Of a stretch of 64,000 nucleotides of DNA, positions 45,660 to 56,200 are shown in pieces. How positions within the stretch are numbered: position 1 is the stretch's first letter; every line of letters starts with the position of its first letter. The stretch lies in contig NZ_SHMP01000003.1 in assembly GCF_004217335.1 (NCBI RefSeq), positions 744,001 through 808,000 on the forward strand, written 5' to 3'. This DNA comes from Natrinema hispanicum (GTDB lineage: Archaea > Halobacteriota > Halobacteria > Halobacteriales > Natrialbaceae). The notes below the pieces were generated by a model, which saw only the letters and a program-made list of their open reading frames with translations, was not told where the DNA came from and searched no databases. A program made the translations under genes and the position numbers.

Positions 45660-46115
45660 ATGTACGAACGCATCCTGTTGCCGACCGACGCGGCGGAAGG
45701 GACCGAACTCGCCATCGACCACGCTGTCGCCGTCGCCGACCACGCCGGGGCCGACCTTCACCTGCTGTACGTCGTCGACAGCGACGTCTACGGCTCCTAC
45801 AGCGGCGACGAATACGTCCACGAGTTCGAAGGGTTAGAGGCCGCCCTCGAGCAGGTCGGTGAAGAGGCTCTCGAGTCGGCCGCCGAGGCAGCCGAGGAGG
45901 CGGACGTCGAGACGACGACGGTCGTCAGACACGGCGACCCCCACAAGCAGATCCTCGCGTACGCCGACGAAGCCGACGTCGACCTGCTCGTCATGGGCTC
46001 GAAAGAACGGTCCGGCGAGTACCGCCAGCTGCTGGGCAGCGTCACCGACCGCGTCGCGCGACTGGCCTCGCGGCCGGTGACGATCGTCAAGACGCCGGTC
46101 GAGGGTGAGGAGTAG
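45660..46115 (+). CDS. Universal stress protein (UspA family)
   Basis: The ATG at 45660 (MYERILLPTDAAEGTELAID) gives 151 residues of a single Usp domain. The ATP-binding loop is MGSKERSGEYRQLLGSVTDRVAR (G-x2-...-G-S) near residues 112-134, with VVRHGDPHKQILAYADEADVDLLVMG before it. It is a cytoplasmic nucleotide-binding stress protein. Its 5' flank is the orphan element's right end. Confidence 0.9.
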   Translation: MYERILLPTDAAEGTELAIDHAVAVADHAGADLHLLYVVDSDVYGSYSGDEYVHEFEGLEAALEQVGEEALESAAEAAEEADVETTTVVRHGDPHKQILAYADEADVDLLVMGSKERSGEYRQLLGSVTDRVARLASRPVTIVKTPVEGEE

Positions 46116-46177
46116 TCGGTCACGATCGCGAGTCGAAACCTGAACTGGTTTATCCGGTGACCCACAAGCGGCGAGCA

Positions 46178-46822
46178 ATGACAGTCGTCGCTTTCGACTT
46201 CGATGGAACGCTTTCCGACTCCGAAATGACCGTCCTGCTCGGTGATCGCTGTGGCGTCGCCGATGACATGGCCGAGATCACCGAACGCGCGATGAACGAC
46301 GAAATCGGCTACGCCGAGAGTCTGCGCTCGCGTGCGTCCCTGCTCGAGAGTCTCCCCAAAGCAGAGGCCGAAGCGGCCTTCGACGAGGTCGTCCTCCGCG
46401 AGGGAGCCGCCGACCTCATCAAAGAACTGAACGACGCCGGCGTCACGACCGCCATTCTCACCGGCGGATTCGAGCGCGGTGTTGCGGCCGCCCTCGAGCG
46501 TGAAGGCGTCTCCGTCGACCACATCGTCTCGAACCGGCTGCCGATGAACGGCAATGAACTCACCGGCGACGTCGAGGGGCCGCTGATCGAGGGCACCAAA
46601 GACGACGCGCTCGAGGATCTCGCCGACGACGTCGGCGTCGACCTCGACGAGACCGTGGCGGTCGGCGACGGTGCAAACGACCTGCCGATGCTCAAGGTCG
46701 CTGGGCTGGCTATCGGCTTCGAACCCAAACCGGCGGTCGAACCCCACTGTGATGTCGTCGTCACGTCGATGGACGAGGCCCGCGAGACGCTGATCGAGGA
46801 GACCGTCCTCGCCGAGCCCTAA
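46178..46822 (+). CDS. serB: Phosphoserine phosphatase (HAD family)
   Basis: The last step of serine synthesis hydrolyses phosphoserine. The ATG at 46178 gives 214 residues. HAD motifs are FDFDGTLSDSE (6-16, nucleophile Asp7, acid Asp9), LTGGFERG (~95), and VAVGDGANDLPMLKVAGLAIGF (~165-186). The preserved cap region fits SerB-type HAD-IB enzymes. serA lies nearby on the opposite strand. Another HAD phosphatase substrate remains possible. Confidence 0.87.
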   Translation: MTVVAFDFDGTLSDSEMTVLLGDRCGVADDMAEITERAMNDEIGYAESLRSRASLLESLPKAEAEAAFDEVVLREGAADLIKELNDAGVTTAILTGGFERGVAAALEREGVSVDHIVSNRLPMNGNELTGDVEGPLIEGTKDDALEDLADDVGVDLDETVAVGDGANDLPMLKVAGLAIGFEPKPAVEPHCDVVVTSMDEARETLIEETVLAEP

Positions 46823-46990
46823 TCGGTCAGGGCCACTGCTGAATTAGGCCGCCTAATAGGGAGTTGTGGCTCCACGACGACGGTTCGATGTGTCGCTCCC
46901 GTCGTCGCTTCCCGTTCTACTCACGGTTTCAGTTATATTCTCAGTGTTCACTGACTGTCAGTGCTAACTGCCCATTTCTCGACCGAGAGA

Positions 46991-47000
46991 GTTTTAACTC
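46991..47000 (+). promoter_or_regulatory. TATA-like box of the membrane-protein gene
   Basis: gttttaactc lies about 20-28 nt before the ATG at 47019, fitting a leaderless archaeal transcript. Confidence 0.4.
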
Positions 47001-47018
47001 GTAACTGAGTAAGCGATT

Positions 47019-47417
47019 ATGATGATGTGGCAAGACCTCGTATTCATGATTGGGAGCAGCCTTTCGATCGTTTTCCTCGCACCGACGCTGCGTGACTCGA
47101 GTGCGCGTGTCCCTCTCGGCACGAGCCTGCCGTCGATGGGGATCGGCTTCGTCTATGCGACGACGTTTTTCACGCTTGGGATGAGCTTCTCCGCTGTGGG
47201 CGCGCTTGCAGCCGGGACGATGTGGTCGTTGATCGCGCTGTTCCGTTCGCCACAGGGCGTCTCGATGAAACTCGCCGTGCGTGAAAACCTCGCCCTGTTC
47301 GTCGCCGATCTGCAATACTGGCTCGACCGTCGCCGCTCCGGTCGGTCGACCACCGAACAGTACGTCCCGTTCGATCACGGGTCCTCGAACGCCTATGGAC
47401 AGGGCAACGGCCGCTAA
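47019..47417 (+). CDS. Small membrane protein, unknown function
   Basis: The 132-residue protein has a first helix in MWQDLVFMIGSSLSIVFLAP, then an amphipathic link. Two helices follow (about 40-75: GIGFVYATTFFTLGMSFSAVGALAAGTMWSLIALF), then a basic segment (LAVRENLALFVADLQYWLDRRRSG) and a polar tail. It starts at the first of two adjacent ATGs (47019/47022). I recall similar haloarchaeal hypothetical proteins but no function. Confidence 0.68.
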   Translation: MMMWQDLVFMIGSSLSIVFLAPTLRDSSARVPLGTSLPSMGIGFVYATTFFTLGMSFSAVGALAAGTMWSLIALFRSPQGVSMKLAVRENLALFVADLQYWLDRRRSGRSTTEQYVPFDHGSSNAYGQGNGR

Positions 47418-47418
47418 C

Positions 47419-47432
47419 TTTCTTTTTCCGAT
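47419..47432 (+). terminator. T-rich terminator candidate
   Basis: taactttctttttccg follows the stop codon directly; the T-run is typical for archaeal termination. Confidence 0.45.
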
Positions 47433-47514
47433 CGTACTGACCTGGCGTCGCTTGACTACTCGTCGGCCAACAGTAGCGCTGCCAGCCACAGCGCCGTGGG
47501 GCCTCGAGACCCGA

Positions 47515-48723
47515 TTACCTCGAAAATAGGCTCGTGTGAACCGGCGCGAACTCCCCGGTTTCGTCGGGCTGTTCCGGGGCCGTGTCGGTAATCGAGCTGC
47601 CGCCGAGGCCATCCTCGAGCAGATCCGACAGCGGCGGCCCAACGGTTTCGGGTTCGACGAGGAAGGCGTCGTGGCCGTGGTCGGACTCGATCACGTGGTG
47701 GGCGACGTCGACGTCGGCCTCGCGTGCCGACTCGGCAAGCGACTCGGCCTGTTCGACGGTGAAGTGCCAGTCGCCGGTAAACGACTCGATGAGGAGCTCG
47801 CCCTCGAAGGCCGCCAGCGCGTCGGCATCGGACTCATAGCCCGCCGAGAGGTCGAAGTCGTCCATCGCGCGCGTCATGTAGAGGTAGCTGTTGGCGTCGA
47901 ACCGATCGGTGAACTTGTCGGCCTGATAGTCCAGATAGGACTCGACCTCCCGATAGGGGAAGAAGGCGGCCGCGGGATCCGGCGGCTCCTCGCGGACGGT
48001 TTCGCGACCTGCGGAGCGGCGGCCGAACTTTCGGCCCATCGAGGCCTTCGAGAGGTACATGATGTGCCCGATCTGGCGGGCGCGTGCCAGCCCGTCTTCG
48101 GGTTCAGGGCCGCCGTAGTAGTGACCGCCGTTCCAGTTGGGATCGGACGTGATCGCCCGCCGGGCGACGGTATCGAGCGCGAGACACTGTGGGTCGAGCT
48201 TGGCAGCGGTGGCGACCGCACCGGCCCGTTCGACGTCGTCGGGATACCGTCGCAGCCAGTCGAGGACGTTCATGCCGCCGACACTGCCGCCGATGACGGC
48301 GTGCAGCCGGCCGATTCCCAGTTCGTCAAGCAGCCGCCGTTGGGCACGTGTCCAGTCACCGATCGTGACTGGCGGGAAGTCGGTACCGTAGGGCTCGCCC
48401 GTCTCCGGGTTCTCGCTTGCAGGGCCGGTCGTCCCGTAACACGACCCGGGCGTGTTCGCACAGATCACGTAGTACTCGCTGGTGTCGACCGCCTTCCCGG
48501 GCCCGACGACGTCGCCCCACCAGGCGCGGGCCTGACCGGCGGTCTCGTCGCCGGCGTCCGGCCGGCGGGCGACGTGGGCGCTGCCGGTCAGCGCGTGACA
48601 GATCAACACCGCGTTGTCGCCGGTAAACTCGCCGTAGGTCTCGTAGGCTACCTCGAGGTTGGGGATCGACTCCCCGCACTCGAACTGGAACTCGCCGAGA
48701 TCGATCGTCTCTTTCGTCGTCAT
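47515..48723 (-). CDS. metX: Homoserine O-acetyltransferase
   Basis: The enzyme activates homoserine with acetyl-CoA for methionine synthesis. It has 402 residues and an alpha/beta-hydrolase fold. The nucleophile elbow is [20 protein letters not shown] near residues 140-160 with the catalytic Ser, the Asp is in [14 protein letters not shown] near 315, and the His is in [15 protein letters not shown] near 345-358. The start ATG overlaps the metY-like stop (ATGA at 48720-48723), so the two genes are one operon with metY first. Confidence 0.93.
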   Translation of the reverse strand: MTTKETIDLGEFQFECGESIPNLEVAYETYGEFTGDNAVLICHALTGSAHVARRPDAGDETAGQARAWWGDVVGPGKAVDTSEYYVICANTPGSCYGTTGPASENPETGEPYGTDFPPVTIGDWTRAQRRLLDELGIGRLHAVIGGSVGGMNVLDWLRRYPDDVERAGAVATAAKLDPQCLALDTVARRAITSDPNWNGGHYYGGPEPEDGLARARQIGHIMYLSKASMGRKFGRRSAGRETVREEPPDPAAAFFPYREVESYLDYQADKFTDRFDANSYLYMTRAMDDFDLSAGYESDADALAAFEGELLIESFTGDWHFTVEQAESLAESAREADVDVAHHVIESDHGHDAFLVEPETVGPPLSDLLEDGLGGSSITDTAPEQPDETGEFAPVHTSLFSR

Positions 48724-50072
48724 CGTGTCTCACCATCTGATCGACAGGCTCCTGTCGCGGCTTCGATCGCTTGCTCGAGGTCGGCCAGGATGTCTTCGGG
48801 GTCCTCGATGCCGACCGACATCCGCACGAGATCGGCCGTGACGCCGGCCTCTGCTCGCTCCTCGGGCGAGAGCTGGCCGTGGGTCGTGCTCGCGGGGTGG
48901 ATCACCAGTGTCTTCGCGTCGCCGATGTTCGCGAGGAACGAGGCCAACTCGACCTCGTCGCAGAAGGCCTTGCCCGCTTCGAACCCTTCCTCGAGCCCGA
49001 AGGCAACCATACCGCCGAAGTCCTCGAGATACTGCGAGGCGTTGTCGTGGGTCGGATGGGACTCGAGGCCGGGATGGGTGACCCAGGCGACGTCCTCGTG
49101 GTCATCGAGGTACTCCGCGACGATGGCGGCGTTCTCGCAGTGTTTCTCGACGCGCAGTGGCATCGATTCCAGTCCCTGTAAGGTCTGCCAGGCGTCGAAG
49201 GGTGACTGCTGATTCCCGAGACTGCGCAGCGACCGAAAGCGAGCGGCGGCAGCGAAGGGCGCGTCGGCGAAGTCCCGCGAGAAGTCGGTGTCGTGGTAGG
49301 CGTGGTTTTGGCCGGCAATTTCGTCGTACCCGTGTTCGCCCCACGGGAACGAATCACCGTCGACGAGGACGCCGCCGACGGTCGTTCCCGAACCGTGGAG
49401 CCACTTGGTCGTCGATTCCCAGACGACATCGGCCCCGTGCTCTACGGGTCGACACAGCGCCGGCGTCGCGAAGGTGTTGTCGACGACCAGCGGCACGCCG
49501 TTGTCGTGGGCGATCTCAGCGACGCGCTCGAAGTCGGGCGTCACGAGCGAGGGGTTGCCGATCGTCTCGACGTGGACGAAGGCGGTGTCCTCGTCGATGG
49601 CCTCCTCGTAGGCGTCGTACTCGAGCGTGGGGACGAATTTCGGCTCGATGTTCCGCCGTGTGGCCGTCTTCGAGAAGTAGGTAGATGTCCCGCCGTAGGT
49701 GTCGGTCGAGCAGACGATGTTGTCACCCGCCTCGGCGAGGATCAGGACCGCAGAATCGAGCGCAGCCATGCCGCTGCCCGTCGCGACCGCGCCCGCGCCA
49801 CCCTCGAGCGCGGCGAGGCGCTCCTCGAGGACGGTGACGGTCGGGTTGGCGATGCGAGAGTAGATGTAGCCGTCGTCCTCCAAGGCGTAGCGGTCGGCAG
49901 CGGTGTCGGCGTCTTCGAAGACGTAGGAGGTGGTCTGGTAGATCGGTGGTGCCCTCGCGCCGGTGGCCGGATCGGGTGACTGGCCGGCGTGGACGCTGCG
50001 CGTGCCGAGCCCGCGCCCGCCACGCTCGGCGTCGGAGTCGGCCTCGTGCCCGTCGCTCGCGTCGTCGCTCAT
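48720..50072 (-). CDS. metY: O-acetylhomoserine sulfhydrylase / Cys-Met PLP enzyme
   Basis: A PLP enzyme joins O-acetylhomoserine with sulfide (or cysteine) to make homocysteine. The ATG at 50072 gives 450 residues: an acidic leader, then [46 protein letters not shown] and the PLP Lys in [15 protein letters not shown] near 240. It ends in [17 protein letters not shown]. Overlap with metX makes the sulfhydrylase activity more likely than cystathionine gamma-synthase, though both are possible from sequence. Confidence 0.9.
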   Translation of the reverse strand: MSDDASDGHEADSDAERGGRGLGTRSVHAGQSPDPATGARAPPIYQTTSYVFEDADTAADRYALEDDGYIYSRIANPTVTVLEERLAALEGGAGAVATGSGMAALDSAVLILAEAGDNIVCSTDTYGGTSTYFSKTATRRNIEPKFVPTLEYDAYEEAIDEDTAFVHVETIGNPSLVTPDFERVAEIAHDNGVPLVVDNTFATPALCRPVEHGADVVWESTTKWLHGSGTTVGGVLVDGDSFPWGEHGYDEIAGQNHAYHDTDFSRDFADAPFAAAARFRSLRSLGNQQSPFDAWQTLQGLESMPLRVEKHCENAAIVAEYLDDHEDVAWVTHPGLESHPTHDNASQYLEDFGGMVAFGLEEGFEAGKAFCDEVELASFLANIGDAKTLVIHPASTTHGQLSPEERAEAGVTADLVRMSVGIEDPEDILADLEQAIEAATGACRSDGETR

Positions 50073-50230
50073 GTTTAGTATGCATACTGCTCCATCCACA
50101 TATGCGTCGCAGTAACGGCAAAAACAGCAGACTAGAGAATGACTCTCATTCATCGTCGGCCATCGCCGCTCCGGGGGGCGTTTCGCCTGCAGGCTCAACC
50201 CCTATTGCGAGACGGGCCGGCTGTCAACGT

Positions 50231-50569
50231 GTGCAGACAGTGTTTCACCTCATCGCTGCCGATCCACAGCAACAACAGACGGCGCTTACCATCGCCGAGA
50301 ACCTCACGGAAGACGACTCGGTCGAGATCGGCGATATCGCAATCGTTGCGCAGGCTGACGGAATTGAACCGCTAACAGCCGACGGAGATGGCAGCGACAT
50401 GGTCGAATCGCTGCTCGAGAAAGGAATTTCCGTGAAAGCCTGCAGTAACACCCTCGAGCTAAAGGACCTCGCGGAGTCCGATCTCGTCGAGGGCGTCGAA
50501 CCCGTCCCCTCCGGCGGCGGCGAACTCACGAGACTGCAGAGTGAGGGATACGCCTACATCCGGCCGTAG
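50231..50569 (+). CDS. DsrE-family protein
   Basis: The GTG start at 50231 (QTVFHLIAADPQQQQTALTI) gives 112 residues. The small alpha/beta fold with ACSNTLELKDLAESDLVEGVE resembles the DsrE/DsrF-like domain, where the exposed Cys (here near residue 73) can carry sulfur. The last part is PSGGGELTRLQSEGYAYIRP. It is a cytoplasmic protein, and a sulfur-relay role is inferred from the family. It lies divergent from the metY-metX operon, which fits sulfur metabolism. Confidence 0.75.
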   Translation: MQTVFHLIAADPQQQQTALTIAENLTEDDSVEIGDIAIVAQADGIEPLTADGDGSDMVESLLEKGISVKACSNTLELKDLAESDLVEGVEPVPSGGGELTRLQSEGYAYIRP

Positions 50570-50660
50570 CGTCGGTCACACTGTGGCTCCCGGCGGTCGA
50601 CGCGGCGTCACGCCGAGGTAGAACGGACGCTTCATAGGCCCGTAGCGTCAACGGCTGTCC

Positions 50661-51887
50661 GTGCACTCGAGCGACCGCGATCGGATCGTCCTCGCCGTCC
50701 TCGTCTTCGCGGTGTTGTTCTCGCAGCTACTGCTCTATCCGGGCGTGTCGACGCTCGTCGCGACGCTTGGGGCCGACGAGACGACCTCGGCCTTTGCCGC
50801 GAGCGCGCTCGACGCGAGCATGTGGTTTCTGATCGCCGAATTCGCCGCCTACGTCGCGTTCGTCGGCGTCTGGGGGATCGTAAGCGATACGACCGGTCGG
50901 CGGACGCCGTTTATCGTCGCCGGCGCGATCGCCGGCGCGGTCGGCTACGCTGCCCTCGCCGCCGTCCCCACGCTGGGCTCGATCCCCTTCGCGGGCGTGC
51001 TCGCCCTTCGCGTCTTTCAGGGGGCGATGACCGTTGGGGCGTTCTCGCTGACGATGACCATGCTGATGGATCTGGAGGGCGGTCACGGCCGGAACATGGG
51101 TGCGGCCGGAATCGCCATCGGCTCCGGGGCTGCACTCGGCGCACCGATCGGTGGCCAACTGACGGAGCTCGATCCGCGCGCGCCGCTGGTCGTCGCCGCC
51201 GGCTTGCTCGTCTGCGTGAGCCTCGCCGTCTCGAGCGTCGACGACCGAACGCCCGACACGCGCCGGACCGCCCGCGCGCTCGTCGACGGGATTCGCCGGC
51301 AGCCGACGCTTTCCGTCCCGTACGCCTTCGGATTCGTCGACCGGCTCACGGCCGGCTTCTTCGCACTCGTGGGGACGCTGTATTTCCAACAGCAGTTCGG
51401 TCTCGGTGCCGGGATGACCGGGCTCATGTTGGCATGCTTTTTCGCACCCTTCGCCCTCCTGCAGTATCCCATGGGTACGCTCTCGGATCGGATCGGGCGG
51501 ACGATTCCGATCGTCGTCGGCTCGCTGTGTTACGGCGTCGGCATCATCGCCGTCGGCGCTGCGCCGTCGGTCCTGACCGCCGCGATCGCGATGATCGCAG
51601 TCGGCGTCCTCGGCGCGTTAGTCGCCCCCGCGACGATGGCGCTGGTCTCCGATCTGGCTGACGAAAGCGAGCGTGGCCTCGCAATGGCCGGGTTCAATCT
51701 CGCCGGCAGCCTCGGCTTTCTCGGCGGCTTCCTCCTCGGTGGCACTGTCGCCGGCCGCTATGGCTACGATCTCGCCTTTCTCGTCGTCGGCGGCCTCGAG
51801 ATCGCCATCGCCGTCGTCACGGTTCCGATCTTCCTCCGGCTCTCGCTCGGGGGCGACCGATCGGGTCCGCTCAAGCGGCCGTGGTGA
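50661..51887 (+). CDS. MFS-type permease
   Basis: A GTG start gives 408 residues with about 12 membrane helices. The MFS loop motif appears as GIVSDTTGRRTPFIVAG near residues 72-88 and again as GTLSDRIGRTIPIVVGS near 268-284. Probable drug or metabolite efflux; the substrate is unknown. Downstream the composition becomes AT-richer. Confidence 0.87.
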   Translation: MHSSDRDRIVLAVLVFAVLFSQLLLYPGVSTLVATLGADETTSAFAASALDASMWFLIAEFAAYVAFVGVWGIVSDTTGRRTPFIVAGAIAGAVGYAALAAVPTLGSIPFAGVLALRVFQGAMTVGAFSLTMTMLMDLEGGHGRNMGAAGIAIGSGAALGAPIGGQLTELDPRAPLVVAAGLLVCVSLAVSSVDDRTPDTRRTARALVDGIRRQPTLSVPYAFGFVDRLTAGFFALVGTLYFQQQFGLGAGMTGLMLACFFAPFALLQYPMGTLSDRIGRTIPIVVGSLCYGVGIIAVGAAPSVLTAAIAMIAVGVLGALVAPATMALVSDLADESERGLAMAGFNLAGSLGFLGGFLLGGTVAGRYGYDLAFLVVGGLEIAIAVVTVPIFLRLSLGGDRSGPLKRPW

Positions 51888-51964
51888 CGCCTGATACGGA
51901 CGAGCGTATCATGGAATTGAGTATAGCAAATTGGATTCCGTAGCGAACGGTAAGTATTGCTAAA

Positions 51965-52147
51965 TTAGTTATCGATCAGTTTCAGAACAGTGAAAACGAT
52001 CAGGATGAGTGGGAGAATATACACAAGAAGAATAGCAACTGTCCCTAGAATCATATTAACTACACCGCCTCCTCCTGAGCCTATTTGTATGTAAACTAGT
52101 ATGACAAACCAGAGTGTTACTAACTGAATGACCGGTATATTGTCCAT
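51965..52147 (-). CDS. 60-residue two-TM protein in an AT-richer patch
   Basis: MDNIPVIQLVTLWFVILVYI begins one hydrophobic helix, then a GSGGGG turn, then a second long helix (VVNMILGTVAILLVYILPLILIVFTVLKL). Codon use and base composition differ from neighbours. I do not recognise it. Being short and hydrophobic, it could be a real membrane microprotein acquired with the patch 51.9-52.75 kb. Confidence 0.5.
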   Translation of the reverse strand: MDNIPVIQLVTLWFVILVYIQIGSGGGGVVNMILGTVAILLVYILPLILIVFTVLKLIDN

Positions 52148-52201
52148 ATACTATCAATCAAAAACAATTTACCTAACAAGGTATTTTCGATAAGGACACG
52201 T

Positions 52202-52606
52202 TCAAGCGGCCCACCTTCGCGTCAGGGTTCCTGACGGAGTAATATCAAACGTCAGACCACCACCCTCACTCTCGTCACCCGGATAGTAGTGGAAGCTGTC
52301 TTGTTCTGTTAGACCACCATCGTCTCTGAAGAGGCTGTACTCTATAACATACTGCTGTCGTTTAGCAACGTCTTTACGGACGGTTTGCTCGTCTGGCCCA
52401 ACATCGATCGATCCTGAGAACACCCGGGCTTCGCCTCTGGAGAGGTCTCCATCTGTTCGTGAAAACGCCATTTCGATTGTGTAGGGACTTTCGGACCGGT
52501 TAAAGACGGTCACGGAGAGCATCGGGGGATCAGAGAGCAGTCCCGTACATCCAGCAAGCCCCGAGCAGAGCGGAATCGTGCCCGAAACAAAGATACGACG
52601 TTTCAT
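52202..52606 (-). CDS. Small lipoprotein of the AT-richer patch
   Basis: The 134-residue protein starts MKRRIFVSGTIPLCSGLAGC. The KRR start and lipobox with Cys20 suggest export and lipid anchoring. The mature part is a single beta-sandwich-like domain (LSVTVFNRSESPYTIEMAFS ... SGSIDVGPDEQTV), reminiscent of other small haloarchaeal lipoproteins. It is likely real, with function unknown; composition is less GC-rich than flanking genes. Confidence 0.65.
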   Translation of the reverse strand: MKRRIFVSGTIPLCSGLAGCTGLLSDPPMLSVTVFNRSESPYTIEMAFSRTDGDLSRGEARVFSGSIDVGPDEQTVRKDVAKRQQYVIEYSLFRDDGGLTEQDSFHYYPGDESEGGGLTFDITPSGTLTRRWAA

Positions 52607-52756
52607 ACAAGAACTATTTATTCAATCAATAAGTGATTTTGGAGAGTTTATTTTCCATCAATAAATTAAAAATAATATGTCTATGAGTCCTTTTGTGACA
52701 CGCTCACGGAAACTATTAGCCCGTTTTGACGCATCCGTGTCGTGTAGGTGCGCCAA

Positions 52757-52792
52757 GACACGGTGACAGCAGACCGTACGAACGCCGCCGCG
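52757..52792 (+). repeat. Half copy of family-1 palindrome
   Basis: ggtgacagcagaccgtac matches the right arm of the 82-nt element; the left arm is missing. It lies just upstream of the PPC-domain gene. Confidence 0.45.
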
Positions 52793-52870
52793 GACTGTAA
52801 CCCATCAACGACCGTGGCAGTCTTGCGACGCGACCGGTGGGCTTTTTCTGCCGGCCGACACAGTAGCGGT

Positions 52871-53290
52871 ATGCACTATCGCGCCGTCGAGACGACCGAC
52901 GAGTACGTCGCCCGCCTCGAGACGGGTGCCGACTGGCGGGCCGAGATCGAGTCCCTCGCCGACGCGGTCGACGCCGATGCCGCCTGGTTTACCGCGCTCG
53001 GCGCGGTCCAGGACGCCGAACTGTGGTTCTACGATCAGGACACGTGCGAGTACGAGCCGATCGAATTCGACGAACCCCTCGAGGTTGCGAGCTGTGTCGG
53101 TAACGTCTCGCTCTTGGATGGCGACCGGTTTGCCCACACCCACGTCGTCCTCTCGGGGCCCGACGGCAACGCGGTCGCCGGCCACCTGAACGAAGCGACG
53201 GTCTGGGCCGGCGAGGTCCATCTGCGCGTCTTCGATGAGCCACTCGAGCGCGACCACGACGAGACGACCGACCTCGATCTCTGGCTCTGA
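52871..53290 (+). CDS. PPC (DUF296) domain protein
   Basis: The ATG at 52871 (MHYRAVETTDEYVARLETG) gives 139 residues of a single PPC domain. Motifs are AAWFTALGAVQDAELWFYD near 44-60 and HTHVVLSGPDGNAVAGHLNEATVWAGEVHLRV near 88-120. PPC domains occur in plant AT-hook proteins and in prokaryotes as stand-alone trimers of unclear, possibly DNA- or metal-linked function. It ends 1 nt before the DP2 gene, so the two are probably co-transcribed. Confidence 0.85.
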   Translation: MHYRAVETTDEYVARLETGADWRAEIESLADAVDADAAWFTALGAVQDAELWFYDQDTCEYEPIEFDEPLEVASCVGNVSLLDGDRFAHTHVVLSGPDGNAVAGHLNEATVWAGEVHLRVFDEPLERDHDETTDLDLWL

Positions 53291-53291
53291 T

Positions 53292-56200
53292 ATGCGAGCG
53301 GAAGACGAACGCTACTTCGAACGGCTCGAGTCCCAGTTAGACGATGCGTTCGACGTGGCCGAGCGAGCCAAAGAACGCGGCGGCGATCCGAAACCCGAAG
53401 TCGAGATCCCGACCGCACGCGACATGGCCGACCGCGTCGAGAACATTCTGGGCATCGACGGCGTCGCCGAACGGGTCCGCGAACTCGAAGGGCAGATGAG
53501 CAGAGAGGAGGCCGCCCTCGAGCTCGCGGAGGACTTCGCCGAGGGCCGCGTCGGTGACTACGAGACGAAAGCCGGCAAGGTCGAAGGAGCGGTTCGCACT
53601 GCGGTCGCCCTGTTGACCGAAGGGGTCGTCGCCGCGCCGATCGAGGGAATCGACAAGGTCGAAATCATCCAGAACGACGACGGCACCGAGTTCGTCAACG
53701 TCTACTACGCCGGTCCGATCCGCTCTGCGGGTGGCACTGCACAGGCCCTGTCGGTACTCGTCGCCGACTACACCCGCGCGCTCGTGGGGATCGAGCAGTA
53801 CAAGGCTCGTGACGACGAGATCGAGCGCTATGCCGAGGAGATCTCGCTGTACGACAAGGAGACCGGCCTCCAGTACACGCCCAAGGACAAGGAGACGAAG
53901 TTCATCGCCGAGCACATGCCGATCATGCTGGATGGGGAGGCCACCGGTGACGAGGAGGTCTCCGGCTTTCGCGACTTAGAGCGGGTCGACACCAACAGTG
54001 CCCGGGGTGGCATGTGTCTCGTCCTCGCCGAGGGGATCGCGCTGAAAGCGCCGAAGATCCAGCGCTACACCCGGAACCTGGATGAGGTCGATTGGCCGTG
54101 GCTCCAGGATCTCATCGACGGCACCTACTACGACGACGCTGCGGCGGACGAGGAAAGCGACGCGGACGCCGACGACGAGGGAGACGGCGACGGGGAAGAT
54201 GCAGACGCCGACGGAGACGAACCTGCGGACGATGGCGACGACACCGACGCCGACGCGCCCGACGGCCCCCCGCGCGTCGAGGAGTCGACGAAGTTCCTCC
54301 GAGACCTGATTGCTGGCCGGCCTGTCTTCTCCCACCCCTGTGCCGAGGGTGGCTTCCGGCTGCGCTATGGCCGGGCGCGAAATCATGGCTTTGCGACCGC
54401 CGGCGTCCACCCCGCTGCGATGCATCTGGTCGACGACTTCCTCGCGACGGGGACCCAGATCAAGACCGAACGCCCCGGGAAAGCCGCGGGCGTCGTCCCC
54501 GTCGACTCCATCGAGGGGCCGACCATCAAACTCGCGAACGGCGACGTTCGGCGAATCGACGACCCCCAAGACGCCCTCGAGATCCGCAATGGTGTCGAGA
54601 AGATCCTCGACCTCGGCGAGTACCTCGTCAATTACGGCGAGTTCGTCGAGAACAACCACCCACTCGCGCCCGCGTCCTACACCTATGAGTGGTGGGTACA
54701 GGACCTCGAGGCCGCCGGCGCGGATGTCCAGGCCTTCGAGGACGACCCCCGAATCGACCTCGAGTTCCCCGATCCCGAGGAGGCCCTCGAGTGGGCGACC
54801 GAATACGACGCCCCTCTCCATCCGGAGTACACGTACCTCTGGCACGACCTGTCTGTCGACGCCTTCTGTACGCTTGCCGGGGCGGTTGCAGCAGGCCGGG
54901 TCGAAGACGACACGCTCGTCCTCGACTATACCGAGTCCGTCCGCGAGGCCCTCGAGACGATCGTCATCGAACACCGCCAGCGCGAGAGCGAGGGCCACAT
55001 TGCGGTCGACGACTGGCGGCCGTTCGTCCGAACGCTCGGCTGTGAACCCCGCCAGACCGTCGCCGACGGCGCGACGCTCGAGCCAGAGCAAGCGCCAACG
55101 GTCGAACTCGAGCGCACCTGGGCTGATGCTGATCTCTCCGAGCGCGCACGAACGTGGGGCCACGAGGCCGAGGGCGACAACGCCATCGAGGCGGTCAACG
55201 AGGTCGCTCCCTTTCAGGTTCGCGAGCGTTCCCCCACCCGGATCGGCAACCGGATGGGCCGTCCCGAGAAGTCGGAGAGCCGGGACCTGAGCCCTGCCGT
55301 TCATACGCTCTTTCCCATCGGCGAGGCCGGCGGCACGCAGCGTAACGTCGCCGACGCCGCCACCCACGCCGAGACGATGTCGGATACCCCCGGTGTCGTC
55401 GAACTGCAGATCGGTCGGCAGCGCTGTGAGACCTGTGGCACCGAGACGTTCAAAAACCGCTGTCCCGACTGCAACGAGCGGACGACGCCGGACTATCGTT
55501 GCCCCGACTGCGACCAGCGCCTCGAGCCCGACGACGCCGACCGCGTCGAGTGCGATCGCTGCGAGCGCGAGGGAACCTGCGTCGAGACCCGGGAGATCGA
55601 CGTTCACGATGAGTTCCGGAGCGCCCTCGAGTCGGTCGGCGAACGCGAGAACGCCTTCGAGATCCTGAAAGGCGTCAAGGGGCTCTCCTCGCAGAACAAG
55701 ATCCCCGAACCAATCGAAAAAGGGGTTCTTCGGGCGAAACACGACGTGAGCGCGTTCAAAGACGGCACCGTCCGCTACGACATGACCGACCTCCCGGTCA
55801 CGTCAGTTCGGGCAAGTGAACTCGATGTCGACGTCGGCCAGCTACAGGCCCTTGGCTACGAGGAAGACATCCACGGCGAACCGCTCACCCACGAGGACCA
55901 ACTGGTCGAACTCAAAGTGCAGGACATCGTCCTCTCCGACGGCGCGGCCGAGCACATGCTGCAGACGGCCGACTTCATCGACGACCTCTTGGCGCAGTAT
56001 TACGGCCTCGAGCCCTTTTACGAGTTCGAGGACCGCCAGGACCTCGTGGGCGAACTCGTCTTCGGCATGGCACCGCACACGAGTGCGGCAACTGTCGGGC
56101 GAGTGATCGGGTTTACGAGCGCGGCCGTCGGCTACGCACATCCGTACTTCCATGCAGCCAAGCGGCGCAACTGTGATGGCGACGAAGACTGCGTGATGCT

